Part shown: in pieces, positions 18,372-26,629 of the stretch
Numbering within the stretch: position 1 is the first letter of the stretch
Layout of the letters: every line of letters begins with the position of its first letter
NCBI GenBank assembly: GCA_963752565.1
Contig: CAVVZC010000006.1
Coordinates: 124,001 to 188,000, forward strand
DNA from: UBA11574 sp963752565
GTDB taxonomy: Bacteria > Desulfobacterota > Desulfobacteria > Desulfobacterales > UBA11574
Length of the DNA: 64,000 bases
Direction of reading: 5' to 3'
The notes under the pieces: model-generated
Told to the model about the DNA's origin: nothing
The model's database searches: none
What the model saw: only the letters and a program-made list of their open reading frames with translations
Program-made: the position numbers and the translations under genes

Positions 18372-18983
18372 ATGAATCGACACAAAATAACACACAATGG
18401 TCCGATTTCTGGATTTATCCCCTACTGTATCGGTCGTGTATGGATGTGGGTATTTGGGTGGGATGTTATAGGCCAGGTTCCCCACGGTGGAAAATTTGTC
18501 CTTGTAGGTGCACCCCATACCAGTAACTGGGATTTTCCTTTTACGCTTGCCACATTATACATATTTCGCCTAAAAATCTCCTGGATGGGAAAAGATGCCC
18601 TGTTCAAAGAGCCTTTTGGTAAAATCATGAGATGGTTAGGGGGAATTCCTATTGATCGAAGCAGCGAGCACGGTGTGGTTGATCAGACCGTCAAACAATT
18701 CCGTGAATCCCAGAAACTTGTCGTTACCATAGCGCCTTCAGGAACACGAAAAAAAAAAGAGTTTTGGAAATCCGGTTTTTACTGGATTGCTTATACTGCA
18801 CAAGTTCCCTTACTCTGTGGATATTTAGACTACCGTCGCAAAAAGGCATGCCTTGGTCTTTCTTTTGTACCTACCGGTGATATTAAAAAGGACATGGACC
18901 GTATTCGCAGGTTCTATGTAGGTGTCCGGGGGAAAAACCCTGAGCTGGCAACACGAATACGGCTGCTTGATGAAACCGATTGA
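18372..18983 (+). CDS. 1-acyl-sn-glycerol-3-phosphate acyltransferase-like protein (PlsC family)
   Basis: The acyltransferase motifs are visible: VGAPHTSNWDFPFT carries the HX4D catalytic pair, GGIPIDRSS is motif II, and APSGTRKK is motif III. The protein has 203 residues and no strong extra domain. It would acylate a lysophospholipid at the inner membrane. Its end overlaps the start of the glycerophosphodiesterase gene, so the two are translationally linked. Together with that gene and glpD this forms a phospholipid-turnover group. Confidence 0.85.
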   Translation: MNRHKITHNGPISGFIPYCIGRVWMWVFGWDVIGQVPHGGKFVLVGAPHTSNWDFPFTLATLYIFRLKISWMGKDALFKEPFGKIMRWLGGIPIDRSSEHGVVDQTVKQFRESQKLVVTIAPSGTRKKKEFWKSGFYWIAYTAQVPLLCGYLDYRRKKACLGLSFVPTGDIKKDMDRIRRFYVGVRGKNPELATRIRLLDETD

Positions 18984-19719
18984 CAACAGAAAAATGCATA
19001 CCAAAGAACTGCTGTGCATAGGACACAGAGGCGCAATGGGGCATGCGCCGGAGAACACGCTTTCATCCATTCGTAAGGCGCTGGAGTTGGGTACGCCTTG
19101 CATGGAAATGGATGTCTACAGCGTTGACGGGCACCTCGTTGTTTTTCATGATAGCCGACTCGAACGCACGACCAACGGCACGGGGTACTTGCTCGATCAA
19201 ACGTTCAATGACCTGCGAAACCTGGACGCAGGTAACGGCGAAAAGATTCCGACCCTGAAGGAGGCATTTGAAGCGATCAATTTGAAAGCGGGGGTGAATA
19301 TCGAGTTGAAAGGCCCCGATACCGCCGCCCCGGTGGCGGAGTTTATCGCCAAGATGCGGGAAAGAGGTTGGAATGATGACCTCCTTTTGGTATCGTCTTT
19401 TAATCATCGGGAACTGTCCCTGGTGCACCGCCTCGATCCGAGAATAAAACTCGGCGCCATGATTGTCGGCCTTCCCTTAGATGATGCGGCATTTGCCGAA
19501 TCCCTGGGTGCCTATTCGGTTCATCTTTCCCTTGAATTTATCGACCGAAGGTTCGTAAAAGATGCCCACGATCGGGGTCTTCGCGTATTTGTGTTTACAG
19601 TCGATCACCCAGAGGATATAGAGATGATGAGAGAACTCGGTGTCGACGGCGTTTTCACCAACTACCCGGAGAGAGTGCTTAAAAACAAAACGGTCACAGA
19701 CGCCGTCGGATGGCCCTGA
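18970..19719 (+). CDS. Glycerophosphodiester phosphodiesterase
   Basis: GHRGAMGHAPENTLSSIRKALELG followed by EMDVYSVDGHLVVFHDSRLERTTNGTG contains the His-Arg, Glu/Asp and His residues that bind metal and catalyse in the GDPD TIM barrel. Later motifs (NIELKG, SSFNHREL, and VFVFTVDHPEDI with the final GVDGVFTNYP) complete the family. No signal peptide is seen, so the enzyme is cytoplasmic. It releases glycerol-3-phosphate from glycerophosphodiesters, the substrate of the next gene, GlpD. The ATG at 18970 overlaps the preceding gene by 14 bases; an ATG at 18994 is the other candidate. The family is normally about 240-250 residues. Confidence 0.9.
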   Translation: MKPIDNRKMHTKELLCIGHRGAMGHAPENTLSSIRKALELGTPCMEMDVYSVDGHLVVFHDSRLERTTNGTGYLLDQTFNDLRNLDAGNGEKIPTLKEAFEAINLKAGVNIELKGPDTAAPVAEFIAKMRERGWNDDLLLVSSFNHRELSLVHRLDPRIKLGAMIVGLPLDDAAFAESLGAYSVHLSLEFIDRRFVKDAHDRGLRVFVFTVDHPEDIEMMRELGVDGVFTNYPERVLKNKTVTDAVGWP

Positions 19720-19836
19720 CCGCCGTTCACCCGGCAACACATTCAAAAAAAGTATACCTGAATTTTTACAAACATCGAATTTGATAACTTCAAATTTTTT
19801 CCAACGCGGGAGATCACTAAAACAAAGAGGCTAATC

Positions 19837-21399
19837 GTGAATCGCGAAGAAATGCTGGGCAGGATATCGGATCGAACCGATCCGTGGGATATGTTGATTA
19901 TCGGCGGCGGCGCAACCGGTGTGGGCATTGCGGTGGACGCCGCTTCGCGGGGATATGACGTTCTGCTCCTGGAACAAAACGATTTTGGAAAGGGAACATC
20001 TTCCCGAAGCACAAAGCTCATTCACGGAGGCGTTCGTTATCTCCAGCAAGGGAACGTCTCTCTGGTCATGGAGGCGTTGAGAGAACGCGGTATCCTGCGG
20101 AATAATGCACCCCATCTGGTACATGACCTGGCTTTTATTGTTCCCAACTACGATTGGTGGGAAGCGCCTTTTTACGGCATAGGACTCAAGATTTACGACA
20201 TGCTGGCAGGCCGCTACGGTTTCGGGCCTTCTGAAATTCTCACAAAAGACGAAACGCTGGAACGAATTCCCACGATTAAACGCGACGGCTTGCGTGGCGG
20301 GATCGTATACTACGACGGTCAGTTTGACGATGCCCGACTCCTCATCAACCTTGCCCGCACCGCATCACATCAGGGCGCCGCTTTGTTGAACTATGCCCCC
20401 GTTGTCGCGCTGACCAGGGGCGGCGACGGTTTCATAAACGGCGTGATTTTCGAGGATCTTGAGGCCGGCACGGAGCACATAGCGAGATCCAGGGCGGTCA
20501 TTAACGCAACCGGTCCATTCGCTGATCATATCTGTCGGATGGATGATCCGAACGCATTGCCGTTGATCTCGCCCAGCCAAGGCATTCATCTTGTCTTCGA
20601 TAAGTCCTTTCTGCCCGGCGGATCCGCCATAATGGTACCGCATACCAAAGACGGCCGCGTGATGTTTGCCATTCCCTATCTGGGGGTCACGCTGGTGGGC
20701 ACGACCGATACCCCCATCTCCGAAATCGAACTTGAACCTCGTCCCATGGCAGAGGAAATCGATTTCATCCTGGAAACCGCGGGAGAATACCTCGAGAAGG
20801 TCCCGTCCCGGGAAGACATTCTAAGCGTGTTTGCGGGTATACGCCCGCTTGTCAAAACCGGCGACGAAAAAAACACCGCCGCTTTGTCCAGGGATCACAT
20901 CATTCATATCTCCAATTCGGGACTGCTCACCATCGCGGGCGGTAAATGGACCACCTATCGTCTGATGTCGAAAATCTGCGTCAATTATGCGCTCTCCCTC
21001 GCGGGCCTCGAATCGAAACCCTGCGCCACCAAGCAGCTCAATATTCACGGCTTTCACAAGACGCCGGAAAAATTCAAAGAGCTCGCACTTTACGGGTCCG
21101 ATGCGCCGGCCATTCAAGATCTCATGCGTGCGGATCCAACCCGCAAGAAACGACTGCATCCTGCGCTGCCGGCCCGCGTCGGAGAGGTCATCTGGGCCGT
21201 CCGATTCGAAGCGGCGCGCACCGTTGACGATATCCTGGCCCGCCGGACCCGCAGTCTTTTGCTAAATGCCCGTGCCGCAAGTGAAACGGCACCCAAAGTC
21301 GCTTCGATCATGGCCAAGGAATTGGGGCGCGATCACAAATGGGAAAGTGAACAAACAGAATCCTTCCGCAGAATCAGCAAGCGTTATCTGCCGGAATAG
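19837..21399 (+). CDS. glpD: FAD-dependent glycerol-3-phosphate dehydrogenase
   Basis: A GTG start follows AAAGAGG at six bases. The 520-residue protein opens with the FAD-binding fold DMLIIGGGATGVGIAVDAASRG (about 18-39), then STKLIHGGVRYLQQGN, the family signature. LVGTTDTPI and the FAGIRPLV and AGGKWTTYR motifs are those of GlpD. It oxidises glycerol-3-phosphate to dihydroxyacetone phosphate with electrons to quinone at the inner membrane. It lies about 115 bases after the phosphodiesterase gene that makes its substrate. Confidence 0.93.
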   Translation: MNREEMLGRISDRTDPWDMLIIGGGATGVGIAVDAASRGYDVLLLEQNDFGKGTSSRSTKLIHGGVRYLQQGNVSLVMEALRERGILRNNAPHLVHDLAFIVPNYDWWEAPFYGIGLKIYDMLAGRYGFGPSEILTKDETLERIPTIKRDGLRGGIVYYDGQFDDARLLINLARTASHQGAALLNYAPVVALTRGGDGFINGVIFEDLEAGTEHIARSRAVINATGPFADHICRMDDPNALPLISPSQGIHLVFDKSFLPGGSAIMVPHTKDGRVMFAIPYLGVTLVGTTDTPISEIELEPRPMAEEIDFILETAGEYLEKVPSREDILSVFAGIRPLVKTGDEKNTAALSRDHIIHISNSGLLTIAGGKWTTYRLMSKICVNYALSLAGLESKPCATKQLNIHGFHKTPEKFKELALYGSDAPAIQDLMRADPTRKKRLHPALPARVGEVIWAVRFEAARTVDDILARRTRSLLLNARAASETAPKVASIMAKELGRDHKWESEQTESFRRISKRYLPE

Positions 21400-21423
21400 C
21401 AAAAATATTTTAAAGGTGAAAAG

Positions 21424-21711
21424 ATGAAAAAAATATTTAATGGTAAAAAACCGGCGAAATTGGGCACCGAAAAGAATCCCGCTGTTGTTCATGTCAAAAC
21501 AAAAAAGAGAATGAAAGAGGTTGCCAAGATCTTTGAACAAAACAATTGGGAATATAAAATTGAATTAGATCGGAATAAACCGGAGGAGATTGCCGATTTA
21601 GAAATATTATTGAATTGGCCGAAACCAAAGGAAGCCGAAAAGAAAGTCGGACGCAACGAGCCGTGCCCATGTGGAAGCGGAGAGAAGTATAAAAAATGCT
21701 GTGGTAAATAA
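21424..21711 (+). CDS. SEC-C metal-binding motif protein (PBPRA1643 type)
   Basis: The 95-residue protein ends in the SEC-C motif VGRNEPCPCGSGEKYKKCCGK, which binds zinc. The N-terminal part (MKKIFNGKKPAKLGTEKNPA, then VHVKTKKRMKEVAKIFEQNNW) matches the PBPRA1643 (SWIM/SEC-C) small-protein family. Its job is unknown. AAAGGTG precedes the start. It follows glpD by 24 bases and may share its transcript. Confidence 0.87.
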   Translation: MKKIFNGKKPAKLGTEKNPAVVHVKTKKRMKEVAKIFEQNNWEYKIELDRNKPEEIADLEILLNWPKPKEAEKKVGRNEPCPCGSGEKYKKCCGK

Positions 21712-21988
21712 GCAATTTTTCCTCGGCAGCCCAGCCGGATTCAAGACACTGAACGCCATGAACGTCGGTTCGGTTCTTGTGAATGTTGGCGAGGAATCTT
21801 TGTCAAGCAACACGATTGTTATTGATCGGATCGAGGTGATAAGGCCTTAAATTACATACGAAAAAAAGGGGGAAATCGATAATTTCAACACGATTTTATA
21901 ACATATCACTAAAACTTCAGACTCGGAAAACGTTCAAAAAAAGAATCTGAAAATAAAGGTGCCGGGAATAGACTCATCATTCGTTATT

Positions 21989-22348
21989 TCAGTTCAATCG
22001 GCTCAACACGTCCAGCACATCCGGTCGTCCGACCATGTCCTCTGAAACCATTACAGCGGCGAGATTTTGCGGAAAAGCATAGGGAAAGTTTTCCAGAATG
22101 CTTTTTTCATTGAAATTCACGATGACTTTTTTTCCTCTGTCCATAATCTGCTGAAATCCGATGTAGGCGCTGGATGCCACATTGACGGCAACGCTTTCTC
22201 CCGAAGAACCCGGACCTGTTGACTCAACGATTCCCACACAGAAAATCTCATAGCCCCACAGTCGCCTCTTTCTGTCGAAAATCGGCTGCCGTGCAATGGA
22301 TACGGAATTGGAATTCTCGTTCGGGGTCTTTGTCATGGTCATGGGCAT
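21989..22348 (-). pseudogene. N-terminal fragment of an EAL/HDOD (YuxH-like) signalling protein
   Basis: The 119 codons give SIARQPIFDRKRRLWGYEIF, AVNVASSAYIGFQQIMDRGKKVIVNFNEKSIL and the following AAVMVSEDMVG, the first part of the EAL-like domain of YuxH-type c-di-GMP-family proteins. The rest of the EAL-like domain and the HDOD domain are absent; the frame stops at LSRLN. The sequence beyond the stop (below 21989) contains no continuation that I could see. It is probably a truncated remnant. Whether the fragment is translated is unknown. Confidence 0.7.
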
Positions 22349-22426
22349 TTGTTCCTATTGTCTTTCAACGATTATGAAATTGGGAGACTCTAACAGTCCG
22401 GACGAACCGGATGTTTCTATTTTTTA

Positions 22427-24901
22427 TCATACAACGGGTTGAACGTTCCAAATATCGGACGCATAATCCAGGATAGAACGGTCACTGGAAAACTTGCCCA
22501 TATGCGCGGTATTTAGAATGGATCGCCGGGTCCATTCATCCGGATTTAAGAATACGCGGCCGACCTCTTTCTGGGCCGTTACATAAGACCGGAAATCGGC
22601 CAGCAACATATAGTAATCCCCCTCATCGAGAAGCGTCCTGACAATCGGCGCAAAGAGCCCGGGTTCATCGGGCGAAAAAAAACCCGAGCCGATCATATCC
22701 AGAACCTTTTTCAGCTCCGGATCATTCTCGACATACTTACAGGGATCATAACCGCCGGTGCGCAAGGCGATGACTTCTTCAGCCGTTAATCCGAAAATAA
22801 AAATATTTTCCCGGCCCACTTCTTCCAAAATTTCCACATTGGCACCGTCCAGAGTGCCGATGGTGAGAGCCCCGTTTAGTGCCATTTTCATGTTTCCTGT
22901 TCCGGAAGCTTCCATGCCTGCCGTGGAAATTTGTTCCGACACATCCACCGCCGGAATGATTTTTTCGGCTTGGGATACGCAGTAATTGGGAAGAAAAAGA
23001 ACCCGGAGTCTATCCTGAATTTCCGGGTCGTTGTTGACGACATCCGCCACCGAGCTGATCAGTTTGATGATCATTTTTGCCTGGTGATAGGCGGGAGCAG
23101 CCTTTCCGGAAAAAATGACGGTGCGGGGGACAACCTCGGCCTGGGGATGTTCCCTGATACGGTTATACAGCGTGACCACGTGCAGCAGGTTGAGAAGCTG
23201 GCGTTTGTATTCATGCAGTCGCTTGACATGCACATCAAACAAGGTTTCCGGATTTACACCCAATCCGATTTTGCGCAAAATATACCGGGCAAGCCGCTTT
23301 TTGTTTTCTTGTTTTGTTTTCATCCAGGCCTTGCGAAATTCCGGGTCGTCGGCATAGGGTATAAGCTTTTTGAGATGATTGAGATCGCAGATCCAGTCGG
23401 AACCGATGGCCGATGTAATCAGCCGTGAAAGAGACGGGTTTGCCTGATACAGCCATCGGCGCGGCGTGATGCCGTTGGTAACGTTTCTGATTCGGTCCGG
23501 AAAAATTCGATCAAAATCTTTGAACAAGCCTTTTTTCAGAATTCGGGTGTGAAGGTCGGCAACCCCGTTGACGGAATGACTCCCCACTATCGCCAGATGA
23601 GCCATACGGACCTTTCGAAGGGCTCCCTCCTGAATGAGGGAGAGTTTATCCGGGAGATGCGGGTCGTCCGGAAAGCGTTTTTTTACGGCATCCAGAAAAC
23701 GCTGGTTAATTTCGTATATAATTTCCAGATGTCTGGGTAAAAGTCTGCCGATCAGGTCCACCGGCCAGCTTTCAAGTGCTTCCGGCATCACCGTATGATT
23801 GGTGTATGCAAACGTTTTTTCACAAATGATCCAGGCGTCGTCCCATTCCAGGCCTTCATTGTCCAGCAAAAGGCGCATGAGTTCCGGAATGGCAATGGAC
23901 GGATGGGTGTCGTTCAATTGAATGGCCACAAAATTTGGAAAATCGGCAAAGGACCGATTCTGTTTTTTGTATCGTCTGATGATGTCATCCAGGGTGGCGG
24001 CAACGAAGAAATATTGCTGTTTGAGCCTGAGTTCTTTTCCGGATTCGGCCTCGTCACTGGGATAAAGCACCTTGGAAATGGTTTCGCTAAACACCTTGGC
24101 TTCGACGGCGCCGATGTAATCTCCCTGATTGAAGTGTTTCAGGTTGAATTCCCGGCCGGATTTAGCGGCCCACAGCCGCATGTTGGTAACATAATCGTCG
24201 CCGTAACCGGGAACAAGAATGTCGCAGGCCATGGCCATTACGATGTCTCCGTCCACCCAGCGGTACCGAATCCGCCCTTCTTGGTCGGTGTAGGATTCGG
24301 ATCGGCCGTAGAACCGAACCTCCTGAAGATGCGACGGGCGCTGGATTTCCCAAGGGTTTCCGCGCCGTCGCCAGTTGTCGCATTGCTCGTGCTGGTAACC
24401 GTTGTCTAAGGTCTGGAAGAAAATTCCATAGTCATACCGGATGCCGTAACCGTATCCGGGCAAATTTTGGCAGGCCATGGAGTCCATATAGCAGGACGCC
24501 AATCTCCCGAGACCGCCGTTGCCAAGACCGGCATCCCATTCCTCTTCCTCCAGTTCGTCCAGGTCGATTCCCATTTCCTGCAATGCCGTTCGGGCTTCTT
24601 CCAGCATATCGAGGCTGATGAGATAGTTTATTAAAAACCGCCCCGGCAAAAATTCAAGGGAAAGAAAATAGACCCGCTTGGAGAGTGTATCGTAAAGCGA
24701 ACGCTGGGTCTTAATCCACCGGTCGATCAGCCGATCGCGAACGCTGTATGCGAGCCCCATGAAACAGGCGTACTTGTCCGGCTTTTGCGGATCATTGCCC
24801 AAAGTGAAGCGGATGTGCCTTAGAATATCGTTTCTCAGTGAAGTGGTCTTCCTGCCGACGGAGGCAGGCGCGTCATTCAGGATTTGGATGGTCTTGCCCA
24901 T
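22427..24901 (-). CDS. glgP: Glycogen/maltodextrin phosphorylase
   Basis: The start at 24901 is chosen because GGAGGA sits seven bases upstream; it gives 824 residues, normal for the family. Motifs include SLEFLPGRFLINYLISL, DAGLGNGGLGRLASCYMDSMA, and EASGTGNMKMALNGALTIGTLDGANVE with the PLP-binding Lys. The C-terminal part runs to DEWTRRSILNTAHMGKFSSDR. It releases glucose-1-phosphate from alpha-1,4-glucans. The region upstream to 25162 holds only the promoter region, and the gene is not adjacent to other glycogen genes. The nearby pentose-phosphate genes (zwf, pgl, gnd) may use the sugar phosphate. Confidence 0.95.
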   Translation of the reverse strand: MGKTIQILNDAPASVGRKTTSLRNDILRHIRFTLGNDPQKPDKYACFMGLAYSVRDRLIDRWIKTQRSLYDTLSKRVYFLSLEFLPGRFLINYLISLDMLEEARTALQEMGIDLDELEEEEWDAGLGNGGLGRLASCYMDSMACQNLPGYGYGIRYDYGIFFQTLDNGYQHEQCDNWRRRGNPWEIQRPSHLQEVRFYGRSESYTDQEGRIRYRWVDGDIVMAMACDILVPGYGDDYVTNMRLWAAKSGREFNLKHFNQGDYIGAVEAKVFSETISKVLYPSDEAESGKELRLKQQYFFVAATLDDIIRRYKKQNRSFADFPNFVAIQLNDTHPSIAIPELMRLLLDNEGLEWDDAWIICEKTFAYTNHTVMPEALESWPVDLIGRLLPRHLEIIYEINQRFLDAVKKRFPDDPHLPDKLSLIQEGALRKVRMAHLAIVGSHSVNGVADLHTRILKKGLFKDFDRIFPDRIRNVTNGITPRRWLYQANPSLSRLITSAIGSDWICDLNHLKKLIPYADDPEFRKAWMKTKQENKKRLARYILRKIGLGVNPETLFDVHVKRLHEYKRQLLNLLHVVTLYNRIREHPQAEVVPRTVIFSGKAAPAYHQAKMIIKLISSVADVVNNDPEIQDRLRVLFLPNYCVSQAEKIIPAVDVSEQISTAGMEASGTGNMKMALNGALTIGTLDGANVEILEEVGRENIFIFGLTAEEVIALRTGGYDPCKYVENDPELKKVLDMIGSGFFSPDEPGLFAPIVRTLLDEGDYYMLLADFRSYVTAQKEVGRVFLNPDEWTRRSILNTAHMGKFSSDRSILDYASDIWNVQPVV

Positions 24902-25162
24902 GAGAGCATCCTCCATTAAATATGGCTTTGCAGCCTGAAATGGTGCAGGGTTCGAAACAGCGATCTCATCTTTGTCTCGCCTCGGGGGGATTTCGGGATC
25001 GGTCGAAGAATCCCGCCGCAACGGGCCCTTCCCGTTTTAAAAGGCAGAGCCGAAAGGATCTTTGATCTTTCGTCGTTTTTTTTGTGTGGCTTTTTTATTT
25101 TAACCAAAGTGATAGGCGTGATCAACAATAATTACGCGGATCATCGGATCTTCTGGATGCTT

Positions 25163-25381
25163 TCATTTGATGATGGCCACTACGGTTCTAACTTCATATC
25201 TATATCGTATATAATTGGGCAGCGCGATGGCCGATAAGGCGCCAATAATCGCAATGACAATAATTACTTCAATAAACGTAAAACCTCTATTGCAGCCGTT
25301 TCGATTAAAACGCTTTGAACATGCGAAATCGCTTTCGCTATTCTCGCCGTCCAAAGACGGATTGTTCATTGGATCATTCAT
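25163..25381 (-). CDS. Truncated type IV prepilin-like protein
   Basis: NRGFTFIEVIIVIAIIGALSA is a class III (prepilin) signal with a G/F cleavage site and Glu at +5, followed by the usual ALPNYIRYR. The protein stops nine residues later, giving 72 in all, while pilins and pseudopilins normally have 110-170. The leader before the cleavage site, about 33 residues, is longer than usual. It is either a pilin fragment left after a deletion or an unusually short pseudopilin. No pilus genes are adjacent. The direct repeat at 25463-25553 lies just upstream. Confidence 0.65.
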   Translation of the reverse strand: MNDPMNNPSLDGENSESDFACSKRFNRNGCNRGFTFIEVIIVIAIIGALSAIALPNYIRYRYEVRTVVAIIK

Positions 25382-25462
25382 ATGTTATAAAAATCGGCCA
25401 GTTATGCGTATCATGGATCGAACAAAGCTATTCCCTACCGGTTTAGATTCATATTTATAAAT

Positions 25463-25553
25463 ATATCGGAAGGTTTTGAAAAAAATAAGGATAAAAAAAT
25501 GGTGTTGGGGATCGGTAGGAAACTTGACAATAATTCGAATCTGCGAAAAGTTT
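25463..25553. repeat. Direct repeat, left copy (91 bp)
   Basis: Begins ATATCGGAAGGTTTTGAAAA and ends AATTCGAATCTGCGAAAAG plus TTT. It matches 26357-26448 with about six differences and a one-base length difference. The two copies flank a duplicated lipoprotein gene. Confidence 0.8.
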
Positions 25554-25579
25554 TTATCTGGAATACTTGAATTTATTGA

Positions 25580-26242
25580 TTATTGAAGCCTCAAATCCGT
25601 ATCCTCGGGCAACTTTGTTAGGTTTTTATCTTTTTTAAGTTTCGGGGTCTTTTGAATCGATCCGTTGGATTTTTTGTCGATTCGGTTTCTTTTGTTCAGA
25701 TGCATCCGCACGTCCACTGCTTTTATTTTTTTAAGTTCATCCTGGGTGCTTGCCAGTTCAGTTTCCACTTTCTTCAGCTGTTGGGTTACAACCTTTATGT
25801 TTTTGGACTGTTTACGAGTAACCGCCATAAGCTTGCCCTTTTTTATAATCAAAGCGGAAAGTTCGGATTGCACATCATTAATGCGTTCTATCATCGCACC
25901 GTATACTGTCGCGGTTTCCTTTTCCTCGGGAGATAGTTTTAGTCCAAGATAAACTTGAATCCAATGAAGTGCTGTGGAGTAATTGATTTTCGGGTTGGCC
26001 GGATGAATGTTAAGCAATGCAGCCTTCCAAACCGCAAGTTTATAATAACTTGTGGAAGAATAACGCTCGGCCACCATCGCATATTCCTTGGCAGCTTGAT
26101 GATATGCTGAGGAATCTACCAGCGCAGCAGCGTGATTCATGAGATTTCGGGCTTTCAATTCAGAATTGATAACGCGGAATTTCGATAAACAACCGGTCAT
26201 GAAAAGGCATAAAATAACAATGATTACATTTTGGATTTTCAT
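25580..26242 (-). CDS. Lipoprotein paralogue lacking the SPOR domain
   Basis: The start at 26242 (MKIQNVIIVILCLFMTGCLS) gives a lipoprotein with lipobox MTGC; an upstream in-frame ATG belongs to unrelated sequence. The first 165 residues are a clear copy of the lipoprotein at 37195-38319: AYHQAAKEYAMVAERYSSTSYYKLAVWKAALLNIHPANP and a later coiled coil ending in KKIKAVDVRMH. The C terminus is a basic tail of about 40 residues, and the SPOR domain of the paralogue is missing. The gene sits between two 92-bp direct repeats, preceded by a remnant of a histidine kinase gene. It looks like a truncated duplicate that still has an open frame. Confidence 0.8.
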   Translation of the reverse strand: MKIQNVIIVILCLFMTGCLSKFRVINSELKARNLMNHAAALVDSSAYHQAAKEYAMVAERYSSTSYYKLAVWKAALLNIHPANPKINYSTALHWIQVYLGLKLSPEEKETATVYGAMIERINDVQSELSALIIKKGKLMAVTRKQSKNIKVVTQQLKKVETELASTQDELKKIKAVDVRMHLNKRNRIDKKSNGSIQKTPKLKKDKNLTKLPEDTDLRLQ

Positions 26243-26247
26243 AAGCA

Positions 26248-26330
26248 CGTCCCTACGATTAGATCGGCACGTTTGTTGCCGGGCCTTAGAATACCTTGGG
26301 CTCGGCCGGTGGCTCAACCGAAAAAGTCGA
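26248..26330 (-). pseudogene. 3' remnant of a histidine kinase gene
   Basis: Read on the minus strand this gives RGSTFSVEPPAEPKVF, stop, GPATNVPI, stop. It aligns with the C terminus of the kinase at 38331 (RGSTFTVELPVEPEEFQ, SPTINLPIQT); the DNA is about 73 percent identical over 95 bases by eye. As in the intact pair it stands directly before the lipoprotein gene. So the kinase-lipoprotein pair was duplicated and the kinase part lost. Confidence 0.75.
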
Positions 26331-26356
26331 GCCTCGATAAAGGTATATCTATTATT

Positions 26357-26448
26357 ATATCGGAAGGTTTTGAAAAAAAATGAGGATAAAAAAATGGTGT
26401 CGGGGATCGGTATGAAACTTGACAATAATTCGAATCGGCCAAAAGTTT
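26357..26448. repeat. Direct repeat, right copy (92 bp)
   Basis: Begins ATATCGGAAGGTTTTGAAAA and ends with AATTCGAATCGGCCAAAAG plus TTT. It is the partner of 25463-25553. No target duplication or transposase was found, so it may result from recombination rather than transposition. Confidence 0.8.
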
Positions 26449-26629
26449 GTATTTTGTATGATAAAAATTAGATACTACAATATGTGGTATTTATTTGCCG
26501 AGTTATGATTGAAGCATTTTTCAGCACAAACACAGCATTGAGTTAAATTTTACGGTTTCTCCCCCACTTTTTTCTGCAGCGTAAAGAGGTAGGCCCATTC
26601 GACCATGAAGACCTGGGCATTTTAAGGGA

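Noticed and set aside
21758..21850. Short frame of 30 codons after the SEC-C gene (MNVGSVLVNVGEESLSSNT)
   Set aside because: It reads like the end of a beta-sandwich protein but has no start signal and no upstream part. It is too short to call.
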